A stretch of 64,000 bases of DNA from Selenomonas sp. (lineage in GTDB: Bacteria > Bacillota > Negativicutes > Selenomonadales > Selenomonadaceae). Each line of letters begins with the position of its first letter. Within the stretch, counting starts at the first letter, position 1. The stretch is from assembly GCA_022482925.1 (NCBI GenBank), contig JAKVOG010000001.1, positions 62,001-126,000 of the forward strand, written 5' to 3'. This document shows positions 38,780-46,961 of this stretch, piece by piece. Both the position numbers and the translations under genes were made by a program. The notes beneath the pieces are model-generated. The model was not told the origin of the DNA and did no database searches. It saw only the letters and a list, made by a program, of their open reading frames with translations.

Positions 38780-39664
38780 ATGGAATTGAAGCAGTTGGAA
38801 TATTTTCTGGCAGTAAGCAATAACAAAAGCTTTACCCGGGCTGCCGAACAACTTTATGTTTCCCAGCCTTCTGTAACTACTGCCATCAAGAAATTAGAAG
38901 ATGAACTCGGTCTTATCCTCTTCGATCGTAACAAAAAACAGGCCATCCTGACCAGCGAGGGCGAGATTTTCTATCAGCACGCCGGCACCGTCATGAAGGA
39001 TATCTCAAAAGCCGCCCAAAAGGCCGCCGAACTCAAGAATCTTTCCAGCGGTAACATCCGTATTGGCATTTCCCCCCTGACCTGCCTTGCCGTAAGTTCG
39101 CTTCTGCTGGCAAAATTTCACAATATGTATCCCACCTTGAAATTCTGTTTCACCGAAGCAAGCAGTGGCGAGCTACGGCTGAAACTATCGAAAGGCCAGA
39201 TTGATCTTGCTTTTCTCCCCGTCCTCCCCGATGAACTGGAACAGGAGCAGGATCTGGAATTTGCCCCTGTATCGAACAAACGCCTTTCGGTATACCTTCC
39301 AACCTTTCATCTGCTGGCAGGAAAGACACAAGTTACCCTCAGAGACCTCAAACAGGAATTATTCCTGCTTCCCCGCGAAGATTGTGGCTATCGCCCAATC
39401 ATCGACCAGATCTTCACCAAACAGCAGCAAATCACACATCTGGTCTTTGAGACTAGTTATCCAACGATGATCACTCATCTGATCGTTGCCGGCAGCGGCA
39501 TAGCGATCCTGCCGGCAGGTGCAATCAGTTCCCCTAAGATCACGGAAATCCCCCTGGCAGACAGTCCTACTGTCCTGCTGACGATTGCCCGAAAACAGAA
39601 ACGAACGATTGCTCATGCTGCAGAAAAGCTATATTCCTTTCTGCAAGAATCCTATGAAGACTGA
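38780..39664 (+). CDS. LysR-family transcription regulator
   Basis: A 294-aa regulator with an N-terminal winged helix (MELKQLEYFLAVSNNKSFTR, AAEQLYVSQPSVTTAIKKLE) and a periplasmic-binding-protein-like effector domain. By the usual rule for divergent LysR genes it should control the amidohydrolase and transporter genes read in the other direction, and perhaps the two genes downstream of it. The 255-bp gap between them is the likely binding region. The ATG follows AGGAGGTTCAGACT. Confidence 0.93.
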   Translation: MELKQLEYFLAVSNNKSFTRAAEQLYVSQPSVTTAIKKLEDELGLILFDRNKKQAILTSEGEIFYQHAGTVMKDISKAAQKAAELKNLSSGNIRIGISPLTCLAVSSLLLAKFHNMYPTLKFCFTEASSGELRLKLSKGQIDLAFLPVLPDELEQEQDLEFAPVSNKRLSVYLPTFHLLAGKTQVTLRDLKQELFLLPREDCGYRPIIDQIFTKQQQITHLVFETSYPTMITHLIVAGSGIAILPAGAISSPKITEIPLADSPTVLLTIARKQKRTIAHAAEKLYSFLQESYED

Positions 39665-39684
39665 AGGATTAAGGAGGAATTATA

Positions 39685-40446
39685 ATGACTACCCGTATCA
39701 TTGCAGCCGGCAGCAATGCACTCAATGCTGCTGAAGTATTGCATGTTGTGCGCCGTATTGTCGGCGGCTCCATCTTCCTGCGCACCATGATCAGCTCAAA
39801 GCTTACTGGTGCTGAAGATACCGATCTCTATGTCTGTGCCGTCACCCAAAAAGAAAAGATGCTTTCCATCGTTCCCCCCGGCTCGCTCTCCGTCCTGGAC
39901 CTCCGGCCTACAGCAGAATTTTTCATTGCTTTGTCCCATATCCCCGCTGGAGAAACTGTCTATATCTTCAATTCCAATGACCGCATGGCCCATATGCTGG
40001 CCGATATGTGCCAGGAATATCATATCCATGCTCTTCACTTTGAAACAATTGCTTATGAAGATATGCCGCAGCAGGAAGTGATTGAAAAACTGCAGAAAGC
40101 CCGCTATATCATCGGAATTGGCCGGATTGTCGATAAAGATGTCCTGCTCTCGCCCCAATATGCCCCTTATCTGCGCGAAGATGTAACCATCATTGGCTGT
40201 ATGCGTATGGCCACCATGGAAACAGCCTGCGAACTCATCGAAAATGTCGCAGCCATCGAAGGTTCCTCTTTCGACGCAGACCGGCTCCAACAGCAGCTGC
40301 TCAACACGCTGGCCGGCCAGTTCTCCGATACCCTGCATGCAGTGGATGGATTGAGTCCCTTCTCAAACAGCAAGACACTGACCTCTATGCTCAAGCAGCT
40401 GGAAGAAATCATCAGCCGCAGCCAGAGCATCTCCCATAGAAAATAA
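39685..40446 (+). CDS. hypothetical protein between LysR and carbamoylase-like genes
   Basis: A 253-aa cytoplasmic protein of no family I can name. The sequence alternates hydrophobic strands and helices (YVCAVTQKEKMLSIVP, TVYIFNSNDRMAHMLADMC, YIIGIGRIVDKDVL, TIIGCMRMATMETACELIE), resembling a tandem Rossmann-like sensor such as the N-terminal domains of some PrpR-type regulators, but no DNA-binding or sigma-54 domain follows. It starts 21 bases after the LysR gene with AAGGAGG, so it is probably co-transcribed and linked to sensing or handling of the same substrate. Confidence 0.72.
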   Translation: MTTRIIAAGSNALNAAEVLHVVRRIVGGSIFLRTMISSKLTGAEDTDLYVCAVTQKEKMLSIVPPGSLSVLDLRPTAEFFIALSHIPAGETVYIFNSNDRMAHMLADMCQEYHIHALHFETIAYEDMPQQEVIEKLQKARYIIGIGRIVDKDVLLSPQYAPYLREDVTIIGCMRMATMETACELIENVAAIEGSSFDADRLQQQLLNTLAGQFSDTLHAVDGLSPFSNSKTLTSMLKQLEEIISRSQSISHRK

Positions 40447-40487
40447 CAATTCCCAATACAGAGATAAAACGAAAGTGAGGACTCTAT

Positions 40488-41741
40488 ATGATTGATTCCG
40501 TCCGTCTCAGCCAACAACTCAAAACCCTGCAAACCATAACCGGACCAGGAAAAGGCATCAACCGCCTGGCTTTCACCGACAGTGACTGGCAGGGGCGCCA
40601 ATATCTTTGTTCCCTCATGGAAGCTGCCGGCCTTTCCATCCGCACAGATGCCTTTGGCAACGTCATCGGCCACTATGCCGGCCTGGATGAGTCCCTGCCT
40701 GCGATTCTCATAGGATCCCACGGCGACAGCGTCCCCGAAGGTGGAAACTTCGATGGGATTGTTGGCCTGCTTACCGCAATTGAAACTGTTCACAGCATGA
40801 AAGAAGACCACTTCATTCCGGATCATCCACTGGAAATCGTATTATTCATGTGCGAAGAATCCAGCCGTTTCGGTGCTGCTACCCTTGGCAGCCGGGCCAT
40901 GCGTGGTGAGCTCTCTCTGGCAGAAATCCACCAGCTGCACGATGCCGCACACCATTCCCTGTTCGATATATTAAAAGCACGCGGACTCGATCCGGAACAT
41001 ATCGAATCGGCCCGCTATACCCGCCCACTAAAAGCCTGCTTCGAAGTTCATATCGAACAAGGAAAGGTATTGGAGCATAAATCGTTGTCCGTCGGTATCG
41101 TCACTGGCATCGCGGCTCCGACCAGGCTCATGGTCCACCTGCACGGCTGCGCTGACCACAGTGGAGCAACCCCAATGGATCTGCGACATGATGGCCTTTG
41201 TGCTGCCAGTGAAATCATCCTGGCAGTCGAACAGACCGCCAAAACTGCCTGCAATCCCCCCGTAGTCGGCACGGTTGGACGACTCGACCTCAGTCCTAAC
41301 GCCATGAATGTAATTCCCGGCGAAGTGCAGCTTGGTATCGATGTACGCAGCATCTCCGCCAAAGCCAGAGCAACTGTCATTGCCGGCATAAGAGCATCCA
41401 TCTCACAAATTACCACCGCTCGAAAGATTCCTTATACGATCGAAGAGATCAGCTCGGATCAACCGGCGGCCATGCATCCTTCCGTCATACAATTACTGGC
41501 TTCGCTCTGCGAAGAAAACCAGATCCCATATGACCAGCTGCCCAGCGGTGCCGGCCATGATATCATGCATTGGGCTGACTACGCCCCCTGCGGTATGCTG
41601 TTCATTCCCTGCCGTCATGGCATCAGTCATAACCCGGATGAATATGCTGATCTGGAAGATATCACACGGGCAGCCAATATCCTGAGTCAGGCCGTGCGTC
41701 GGGTTTCCGCCTGCAGCTTTCATTGGGTTGATCCCCAATAA
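40488..41741 (+). CDS. M20-family N-carbamoylase / allantoate-deiminase-like hydrolase
   Basis: A 417-aa metal-dependent amidohydrolase of the AmaB/HyuC/AllC group, which hydrolyses N-carbamoyl- or related N-acyl-amino acids. Metal ligands are in IGSHGDSVPEGGNFDG, MCEESSRFGAATLGSRAM, HIEQGKVLE and, at the end, PSGAGHDIMHWA and CRHGISHNPDEYA. Family length (about 410) matches. Third gene of the LysR transcription unit, it gives the cluster two unrelated M20 amidohydrolases, one on each side of the regulator. Exact substrate unknown. The ATG follows GTGAGGACTCTAT. Confidence 0.9.
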   Translation: MIDSVRLSQQLKTLQTITGPGKGINRLAFTDSDWQGRQYLCSLMEAAGLSIRTDAFGNVIGHYAGLDESLPAILIGSHGDSVPEGGNFDGIVGLLTAIETVHSMKEDHFIPDHPLEIVLFMCEESSRFGAATLGSRAMRGELSLAEIHQLHDAAHHSLFDILKARGLDPEHIESARYTRPLKACFEVHIEQGKVLEHKSLSVGIVTGIAAPTRLMVHLHGCADHSGATPMDLRHDGLCAASEIILAVEQTAKTACNPPVVGTVGRLDLSPNAMNVIPGEVQLGIDVRSISAKARATVIAGIRASISQITTARKIPYTIEEISSDQPAAMHPSVIQLLASLCEENQIPYDQLPSGAGHDIMHWADYAPCGMLFIPCRHGISHNPDEYADLEDITRAANILSQAVRRVSACSFHWVDPQ

Positions 41742-41772
41742 CTTCAAACAGTACATAAGTCTTTCCCAATAA

Positions 41773-41823
41773 AAGAGAGCTGCACACCAGCGTTTCAAAA
41801 CGCCTGGTGTACAGCTCTCTTTT
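41773..41823. terminator. terminator after the carbamoylase-like gene
   Basis: AAAGAGAGCTGCACACCAGCG-type left arm pairs with CGCCTGGTGTACAGCTCTCTTT, followed by T on the plus strand; it lies between converging genes and may serve both. Confidence 0.85.
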
Positions 41824-41891
41824 TCATGCACGAATTCGTCAAATTGTATTTATCCGGATTTGAAGCCTGCGTTGCAATATCTGTTACTATC

Positions 41892-42221
41892 TCAGGCAGC
41901 ACCCTTGCTTTTCGCGTAAGCCTCTGCACTGATATCCACATCATACGCAGCGCCGAATGTATGCTCATCCTCTAAAGCCCGGATCTTCTGCTGAACACTC
42001 TCCAGCTGATTTCCAAGAGCTCCGATCTGTTTGGCATTGGCTTCACCATCCGCACGATCCAGTTGTGCAATCTGCATACGATAAACAAATTGCTGTGCCC
42101 GTAATGACCCAATCGTTCCGTCATCCCCGGACGGCTCTGCCACATTGCCTTTTGCTATAAGATATGGCGGAATCCGGTCCGATGGATTATAGAGCATATC
42201 GGGAATCGATACGATTTCCAT
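41892..42221 (-). CDS. small coiled-coil hypothetical protein
   Basis: A 109-aa soluble acidic protein. Residues about 45-85 (QFVYRMQIAQLDRADGEANA, QIGALGNQLESVQQKIRALE) have heptad spacing typical of a coiled coil. I do not recognise a family. The start is ATG 42221 after GGGGTGAGTAT; an ATG six codons earlier has a weaker context. It is transcribed alone. Confidence 0.65.
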   Translation of the reverse strand: MEIVSIPDMLYNPSDRIPPYLIAKGNVAEPSGDDGTIGSLRAQQFVYRMQIAQLDRADGEANAKQIGALGNQLESVQQKIRALEDEHTFGAAYDVDISAEAYAKSKGAA

Positions 42222-42366
42222 ATACTCACCCCATTCCATTTATAATACGTACGAGGAACCGTTCCTCTACTGCTATTATACCCAAAATTCCGCCCTCTTT
42301 AAATAGGCCTAAAATCCCGTTTACGGTTAATTTTTCATTAGATTTGTGACACAAAGTCCGTAATAA

Positions 42367-42924
42367 TCAGATAATCTTCTCGCCATGATACACTTCGCCA
42401 TCAATATCCGGCTTCACACCATAGCCGATTGCCCACTCGCATTTATATTTGATGGCCTGCGCATGAATACTCTTCATGCTGTCCTGCGTACGGACAATCT
42501 TGCCCGGTACCCCCACCACAAGAGAGTTTGGCGGAATCACGGCGTTCTCCTTAACGAGCGCACCGGCAGCGATAATGGACCCACGGCCTATCTTGGCTCC
42601 GGTCAGCACCGTGGCATTCATACCGATCAGCACATGATCCTCAATCTCACAGCCATGCACCACCGCGCCATGACCTATCGTCACATAGTCCCCGATGATG
42701 CAGGGATTCTCATCCGCCACATGCAGGCAGACCAGATCCTGCACATTGGAACACTCGCCGACCGAAATGTAGTTGACATCCCCCCGGGCCACAACGCCCG
42801 GCCACAAGCTGGCATATTTCGCAACGCGGACATCACCGGCCAGGAACACCTGCGGTGCCACAAAGGCATTCTCGTCAATCTTCGGGCTGATGCCCTGGAA
42901 TACATTACTGGAAAGTGTATACAT
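42367..42924 (-). CDS. gamma-carbonic-anhydrase-like hexapeptide protein
   Basis: A 185-aa left-handed beta-helix protein of the gamma carbonic anhydrase / YrdA family. The three expected zinc His positions are visible in CLHVADEN, TIGHGAVVHGCEIEDH and the RGDVNYI / QDLVCLH region, and hexapeptide turns run through most of the chain. Relatives bind zinc or other metals as trimers; only some show carbonic anhydrase activity. It follows AAGGAGCGATATTC and is transcribed toward lower coordinates, downstream of the metal-transport genes. Confidence 0.9.
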   Translation of the reverse strand: MYTLSSNVFQGISPKIDENAFVAPQVFLAGDVRVAKYASLWPGVVARGDVNYISVGECSNVQDLVCLHVADENPCIIGDYVTIGHGAVVHGCEIEDHVLIGMNATVLTGAKIGRGSIIAAGALVKENAVIPPNSLVVGVPGKIVRTQDSMKSIHAQAIKYKCEWAIGYGVKPDIDGEVYHGEKII

Positions 42925-42996
42925 GAATATCGCTCCTTATGGTTTATTATTGTTTATTCCTTTCCATTATAGCAAACTGAATGGCAGATACAACTC

Positions 42997-43681
42997 TCAA
43001 CGCTGTTTTATACACCTGACCTGATGCGCTGCATCCACTTCCAGCCGCACATCGGCCAGATCTGCAGCCAGACGCCGGTCATGCGTGGAAAAGATCAGCG
43101 TCTTCCCGGCTGCCTTCAGCGCCTGCAGGAATTCAACCAGCCAGTCCTGCGTCGCTTCATCCAGGGCACTCAATGGCTCATCGAGCGTCCAGACCGACGG
43201 ATTCATCGTAAGAACCGACGCAATGGCTGTCTTCTTTTTCTCGCCGCCTGAAAGCGTATACGGGGCCCGGCCGGCCAGCCGCGTGAGCCCCAGGAGCTCC
43301 ATTGCCTCCCTGACCCTTTGCCTGATCTCTGACTCCGGCAGCCCCATCTGCTGCGGACCAAAAGCCAGCTCTTCCTCCACACTGCCGCAGAACAGCTGCA
43401 CCGCCGGGTCCTGCCAGATGAAACCAACCCGCTGATGAAACCACTTCGAATACTTATGCCCGCGCATCCGCTTCTCGTCGATTGACTGCCCCTTCAAAGG
43501 TATAGCAGCCGATTTCCGGATAGATCAGGCCATTGATCATCCGCAGCAATGTCGATTTTCCTGCCCCATTGGGTCCGCAGAGCACGACCGCCTGCCCCTG
43601 CTCAATCGCGAAATCCACATGCCGCAGCACGGGTTCCCCATCATAGGCATAGCAGACATCCTCAAACTGAATCATACTCAT
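42997..43681 (-). pseudogene. cbiO: ECF/cobalt-type ABC transporter ATPase, one frameshift
   Basis: The energizing ATPase for the adjacent CbiM and CbiQ proteins. The first 60 residues hold Walker A (CGPNGAGKST); the second frame holds the Q-loop (GFIWQDPAVQLF), signature LSGGEKKKTAIA, Walker B VWTLDEPLSALDE and the switch His in FSTHDRRLAAD. The frames meet at a run of four G (43489-43492); with three G the protein reads YTFEGQSIDEKR and is a normal 227 aa. This is either a sequence error or a fresh frameshift. The ATG overlaps the cbiQ stop as ATGA. Confidence 0.85.
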
Positions 43682-44478
43682 CGCATCACCTCAAGCCGCA
43701 GATATAGCAGCACAAACAAGAGAAAGATCACCAGCAGACAGAACTCGGCCCGCCGCAGACTCCAGGAAGCAGTGGCCGGATACTCGCCCGTATAGCCGCG
43801 GCAGACCATCGCCTGATACATTTCTTCCGACATTTCCCGCGACCGCAGAAACATCACGCCCAAGACACCGGACAAGGCCCGCCCTTTGTGGGGATTATGG
43901 CCGATTGATCGCAGCTTCAGCGCCGTCAGCATCTCGCCAGCGATCTCCCCGAGCAGCACGATATAGCGCAGCGTCGTATCAAAGATGAAGATGACCACTT
44001 GTGGCAGATGAAATACCCGCATCGCCGCCGTCAACTGATTCCATGGCAGGAACTCGGTCAGCATGCCCAACGCTGCCACCGTCAGGAACGTCTTGCAGGG
44101 AATCAGCAGGACATTGCCACCATTGCCCAACCAGATCGCCGGTGCCACCAGGAAAGCCGAAAACGCCGCCGCCGCCAGGGCATTGCCCAGCAGCTGCCGC
44201 AGGATGCGGCCATCAAGCAGACAGAGCAGCAGCAGCTCAAAGGCCAGCTGACAAAACAGAAAAGCGGCCCCATGGGCGCTGACCGTCAGGATCAGCCAGC
44301 CGATCAAAAAGCACAACGCCCCCACAGCCGAAACATGGTTCCACTGCGTCTTCCGGGCCTGATGCCGGAATGAGAACAGGACCTTCATCACACGTAAAAG
44401 AGACCGGGAAATGAAATAATCCCGATCTCTGTCTGGTTCATACGATTCTTCCCTCATTGCCCATGCAGGAATCTTCAA
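43678..44478 (-). CDS. cbiQ: ECF/cobalt-type transporter membrane protein CbiQ
   Basis: The T-component that couples the ATPase to the metal-binding membrane unit. The 266-aa protein has four to six hydrophobic segments and, between them, the coupling segments of CbiQ (RALSGVLGVMFLRSREMSEE, YQAMVCRGYTGEYP), where A-R-G-type motifs touch the ATPase. The start is TTG 44478 after GAGGCG, 18 bases from the cbiM stop; its stop overlaps the cbiO start. It forms one operon with cbiM and cbiO. Confidence 0.9.
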   Translation of the reverse strand: MKIPAWAMREESYEPDRDRDYFISRSLLRVMKVLFSFRHQARKTQWNHVSAVGALCFLIGWLILTVSAHGAAFLFCQLAFELLLLCLLDGRILRQLLGNALAAAAFSAFLVAPAIWLGNGGNVLLIPCKTFLTVAALGMLTEFLPWNQLTAAMRVFHLPQVVIFIFDTTLRYIVLLGEIAGEMLTALKLRSIGHNPHKGRALSGVLGVMFLRSREMSEEMYQAMVCRGYTGEYPATASWSLRRAEFCLLVIFLLFVLLYLRLEVMR

Positions 44479-44495
44479 ATGGTATCGCCTCGCAG

Positions 44496-45503
44496 TCAGC
44501 CCTCACGCACGGACGAATCATAATCCGTCTTTCCTGAGGAAAAGGACGCGAGAACCTTGAATAATAAAATCAACAATGCCGTACCGATAACAGCCGACAG
44601 TATATAGCCGAATGTATCCGGCAGACCGGCAATGGCATAGTCCGGAAACAATGCCTCAAACGAGAATCCCGTTTCCATACCAGCTGGCGTATAGCCCAGC
44701 TGACTTCCCAGGAAATCCTGACCAGCCAGCTCCGCCGGATCCCATTCGCCCCAGGCCGTACCAGCCGCCAGAAGCCCCAGCGGCGTCCCGGCAATCAGCA
44801 GGACCAGCAGGCCATAGACAGCCTTGCCGGTCTGTGGCACCGCACCAGTCATCAATGCCGGTGACGTCTTCTGCAGATACCCCAGCACCGCCGTCGTGAA
44901 CACAACCTCCGCCAATCCGAACAGCGTCAGATGGCCGACCATCATCGCCGGAATTGAAATCCAGAGCGGATACGGACAGTACAGCGCCTGTCCCGCGGCA
45001 TCCGTGAATAAAAGCGGCTGAATGCCAAACTCAATGGCCGCACACAGCGCCGCCAGATTGATCCCGATATACGCACCGATGCCAGCCGCCAGAATATGAT
45101 GGCGCGGCCACATTTTCTTCAGGGCCCGGTAAACAAACCAGCCCGAAAACGGCATAACAAACGCCATATTGAAGCAGTTTGCGCCAAAGGCCAGAATCCC
45201 GCCATCGCCAAAAAACAATGCCTGCACAAAGAGCGCAATACTCACCGCCAGACAGGCTGACCACGGCCCCAGCAGTACAGCCAGCAGCGTCGCACCGACC
45301 GCATGCCCCGTCGTCCCCCCTGGCAATGGGATGTTGAACATCATGCTCAGGAAAGAAAACGCCGCGCCAATACCCAGCAGCGGCAGTTTCTCCTTTGGTA
45401 TCTCCTGTCTCACCTTCTGCACGGCCATAAGCCAGACCGGCAGCATCGCTGCGCCCATAACAGCGCAGGTAGACGGACTCAAATAATTTTCGGGAATATG
45501 CAT
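44496..45503 (-). CDS. cbiM: cobalt/nickel-binding ECF membrane component CbiM fused to a PDGLE-type C-terminus
   Basis: The substrate-binding unit of a cobalt or nickel ECF transporter. The mature N-terminus MHIPENYLSP matches the M-H-I start whose His coordinates the metal in CbiM/NikM. GGTTGHAVGATLLAVLLGP, GDGGILAFGANCFNMA and six or so hydrophobic segments follow. The C-terminal 100 residues (DYAIAGLPDTFGYILSAVIG) look like the PDGLE/CbiN part that is a separate protein in many CbiMNQO systems; here it is fused (335 aa). Cobalt and nickel cannot be told apart. The ATG follows AAGGGGGCTGGGGAA. Confidence 0.88.
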   Translation of the reverse strand: MHIPENYLSPSTCAVMGAAMLPVWLMAVQKVRQEIPKEKLPLLGIGAAFSFLSMMFNIPLPGGTTGHAVGATLLAVLLGPWSACLAVSIALFVQALFFGDGGILAFGANCFNMAFVMPFSGWFVYRALKKMWPRHHILAAGIGAYIGINLAALCAAIEFGIQPLLFTDAAGQALYCPYPLWISIPAMMVGHLTLFGLAEVVFTTAVLGYLQKTSPALMTGAVPQTGKAVYGLLVLLIAGTPLGLLAAGTAWGEWDPAELAGQDFLGSQLGYTPAGMETGFSFEALFPDYAIAGLPDTFGYILSAVIGTALLILLFKVLASFSSGKTDYDSSVREG

Positions 45504-45564
45504 TTCCCCAGCCCCCTTGCTCCGTGATTATACTTCTATTCTAATCGCTCACATCTGCAAGTGG

Positions 45565-45581
45565 AAGCCCCCCAGGGGGTT
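45565..45581. promoter_or_regulatory. C/G-tract palindrome upstream of cbiM
   Basis: AAGCCCCCCAGGGGGTT lies between cbiM and the preceding gene, about 35 bases upstream of a TATAAT (45527-45532, minus strand). The shape resembles operators of CsoR/RcnR-type metal sensors. It could also be a weak terminator stem for the upstream gene, but no U tract follows. Confidence 0.35.
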
Positions 45582-45599
45582 AGAAATAACAGAAATCCC

Positions 45600-45893
45600 T
45601 CATTGATCAGCTGATCCCGGTTTCGTCCGGGCCAGTTCCAGAATATCCGCCTGCTTCTGCTGATGGTCACCGGCAATGCGGGCTGCAATATCCGCTGCCG
45701 TCTGATCCACTTCAGCCGGAGCTGCCGGAGTTGATGGAACTGATGGAGCTGATGGAGGTGCCGGAGGTGTTGATGCAGTCTTCTTCCGCCCGCCGGGCTG
45801 CTCGATCACAAAGGGCTTATCCGCCGCAATCTCCAGTCCAATCCGATGAGTCCCGCCGAATACGCGATGCCCCGTCTGTATTTCCTCAGCCAT
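45600..45893 (-). CDS. small Pro/Ala-rich hypothetical protein
   Basis: A 97-aa soluble protein. The first 35 residues (MAEEIQTGHRVFGGTHRIGL) could form a small beta unit; a linker of Pro, Ala, Ser and Thr follows (STPPAPPSAPSVPSTPAAPA), then a helical end. No family recognised. The ATG follows AAGGAAAGAAGGGTCAATT. It precedes the cbiM operon in the same direction, separated by the palindrome. Confidence 0.65.
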   Translation of the reverse strand: MAEEIQTGHRVFGGTHRIGLEIAADKPFVIEQPGGRKKTASTPPAPPSAPSVPSTPAAPAEVDQTAADIAARIAGDHQQKQADILELARTKPGSADQ

Positions 45894-46079
45894 AATTGAC
45901 CCTTCTTTCCTTAGTCTTGATAATACTTTCAGCAATAAAATCCTTTATAATAGAGTCTTTTTCTACACAGAATGAAAAACTCCTGCCGGGAAATATTTCT
46001 CTAACATATTATAGGAATTCAGACACGAATGTCGAACTAAGCCATTAAGCGTGTCATAAAAACAAAGCGAGGTCTTATT

Positions 46080-46961
46080 ATGAAAATCCGTAATTTTTTC
46101 CCGGATAGCAAAACAGCAGCCTGCCTGCTGACAGCTGCTGCCCTGATCTTCTTATCACCAGTAATGGCTGAACTTGCCCCGGTCCCGACTACACCGCAAT
46201 GGCGTCTCGATGTCAGGCAAGGCTCTACTGAGATCCGTAACTTCCGTGCCGATCCGCAGCTGCGCTGCTCCGGCAGCGGTCAGACCTCTGTCCTCGGCCT
46301 GGCCAGCCTCGGTAAGCAACTCAGTCCTATCCTCAAAGCCAATGAACCAGTCTGGATCATCGATCTCCGTCAGGAATCCCATGGCTTCCTGAATGGCGAA
46401 GCCGTCAGCTGGCATGGCCCACACAATGCAGCCAACGCCGGCAAGGATGCCTCAGCTGTTGAAGCCGACGAGACGGCCCGCCTGCAGGCTGCCATCGGGC
46501 ATCAGACACACAGCATCCCCATGGGCACGAGTGACCTGGCCTCTGGCATGAAACCATTCACGGCGCTTATCCATTCCGCCACCACCGAGCGGCAGGAAGC
46601 CCGCCGCTACGGTTTTGGCTACATCCGCATAGCCGCCACCGACATGCAATGGCCGGAGCCACAAGCCGTCGATGCCTTCCTGACCTTCTATCGCAGTCTG
46701 CCCAAAAATCCGGGCTGGCTCCATTTTCACTGCCATGCCGGACAGGGTCGCACAACAACCTTCATGGCCCTCTACGAGATGCTATGCTTCCCGAATCGTT
46801 CACTTACCGATGTACTCACACATCAAAAAAACATTGGCGGTGCCGATCTCGGCACCCCGGGCAGCCGCTATGACATGCTGCAGAAATTCCACACCTATGT
46901 GCAGGAAAACTACCGCACCGGCTTCACGCTCTCATGGAGCAGCTGGCTGACACAGCATTAA
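46080..46961 (+). CDS. exported PTP-like phytase / inositol polyphosphatase family protein
   Basis: A 293-aa cysteine phosphatase. After a signal peptide (first about 30 residues, ending PVMA) it has the PTP-like phytase layout: a WIIDLRQESHGFLNGEAVSW strand, RIAATDMQWPEP, and the P-loop HCHAGQGRTTTFM with nucleophile Cys and phosphate-binding Arg. Family members of Selenomonas and Mitsuokella remove phosphates from inositol hexakisphosphate outside the cell; typical phytases read HCEAGVGR here, so the substrate preference of this variant is open. It is transcribed alone, after GCGAGGTCTTATT, and its stop overlaps the stop of the converging gene. Confidence 0.88.
   Translation: MKIRNFFPDSKTAACLLTAAALIFLSPVMAELAPVPTTPQWRLDVRQGSTEIRNFRADPQLRCSGSGQTSVLGLASLGKQLSPILKANEPVWIIDLRQESHGFLNGEAVSWHGPHNAANAGKDASAVEADETARLQAAIGHQTHSIPMGTSDLASGMKPFTALIHSATTERQEARRYGFGYIRIAATDMQWPEPQAVDAFLTFYRSLPKNPGWLHFHCHAGQGRTTTFMALYEMLCFPNRSLTDVLTHQKNIGGADLGTPGSRYDMLQKFHTYVQENYRTGFTLSWSSWLTQH

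Noticed and set aside
45504-45600. Cobalamin riboswitch before cbiM
   Set aside because: The gap is only 97 bases and lacks the B12-box; too short for the element.
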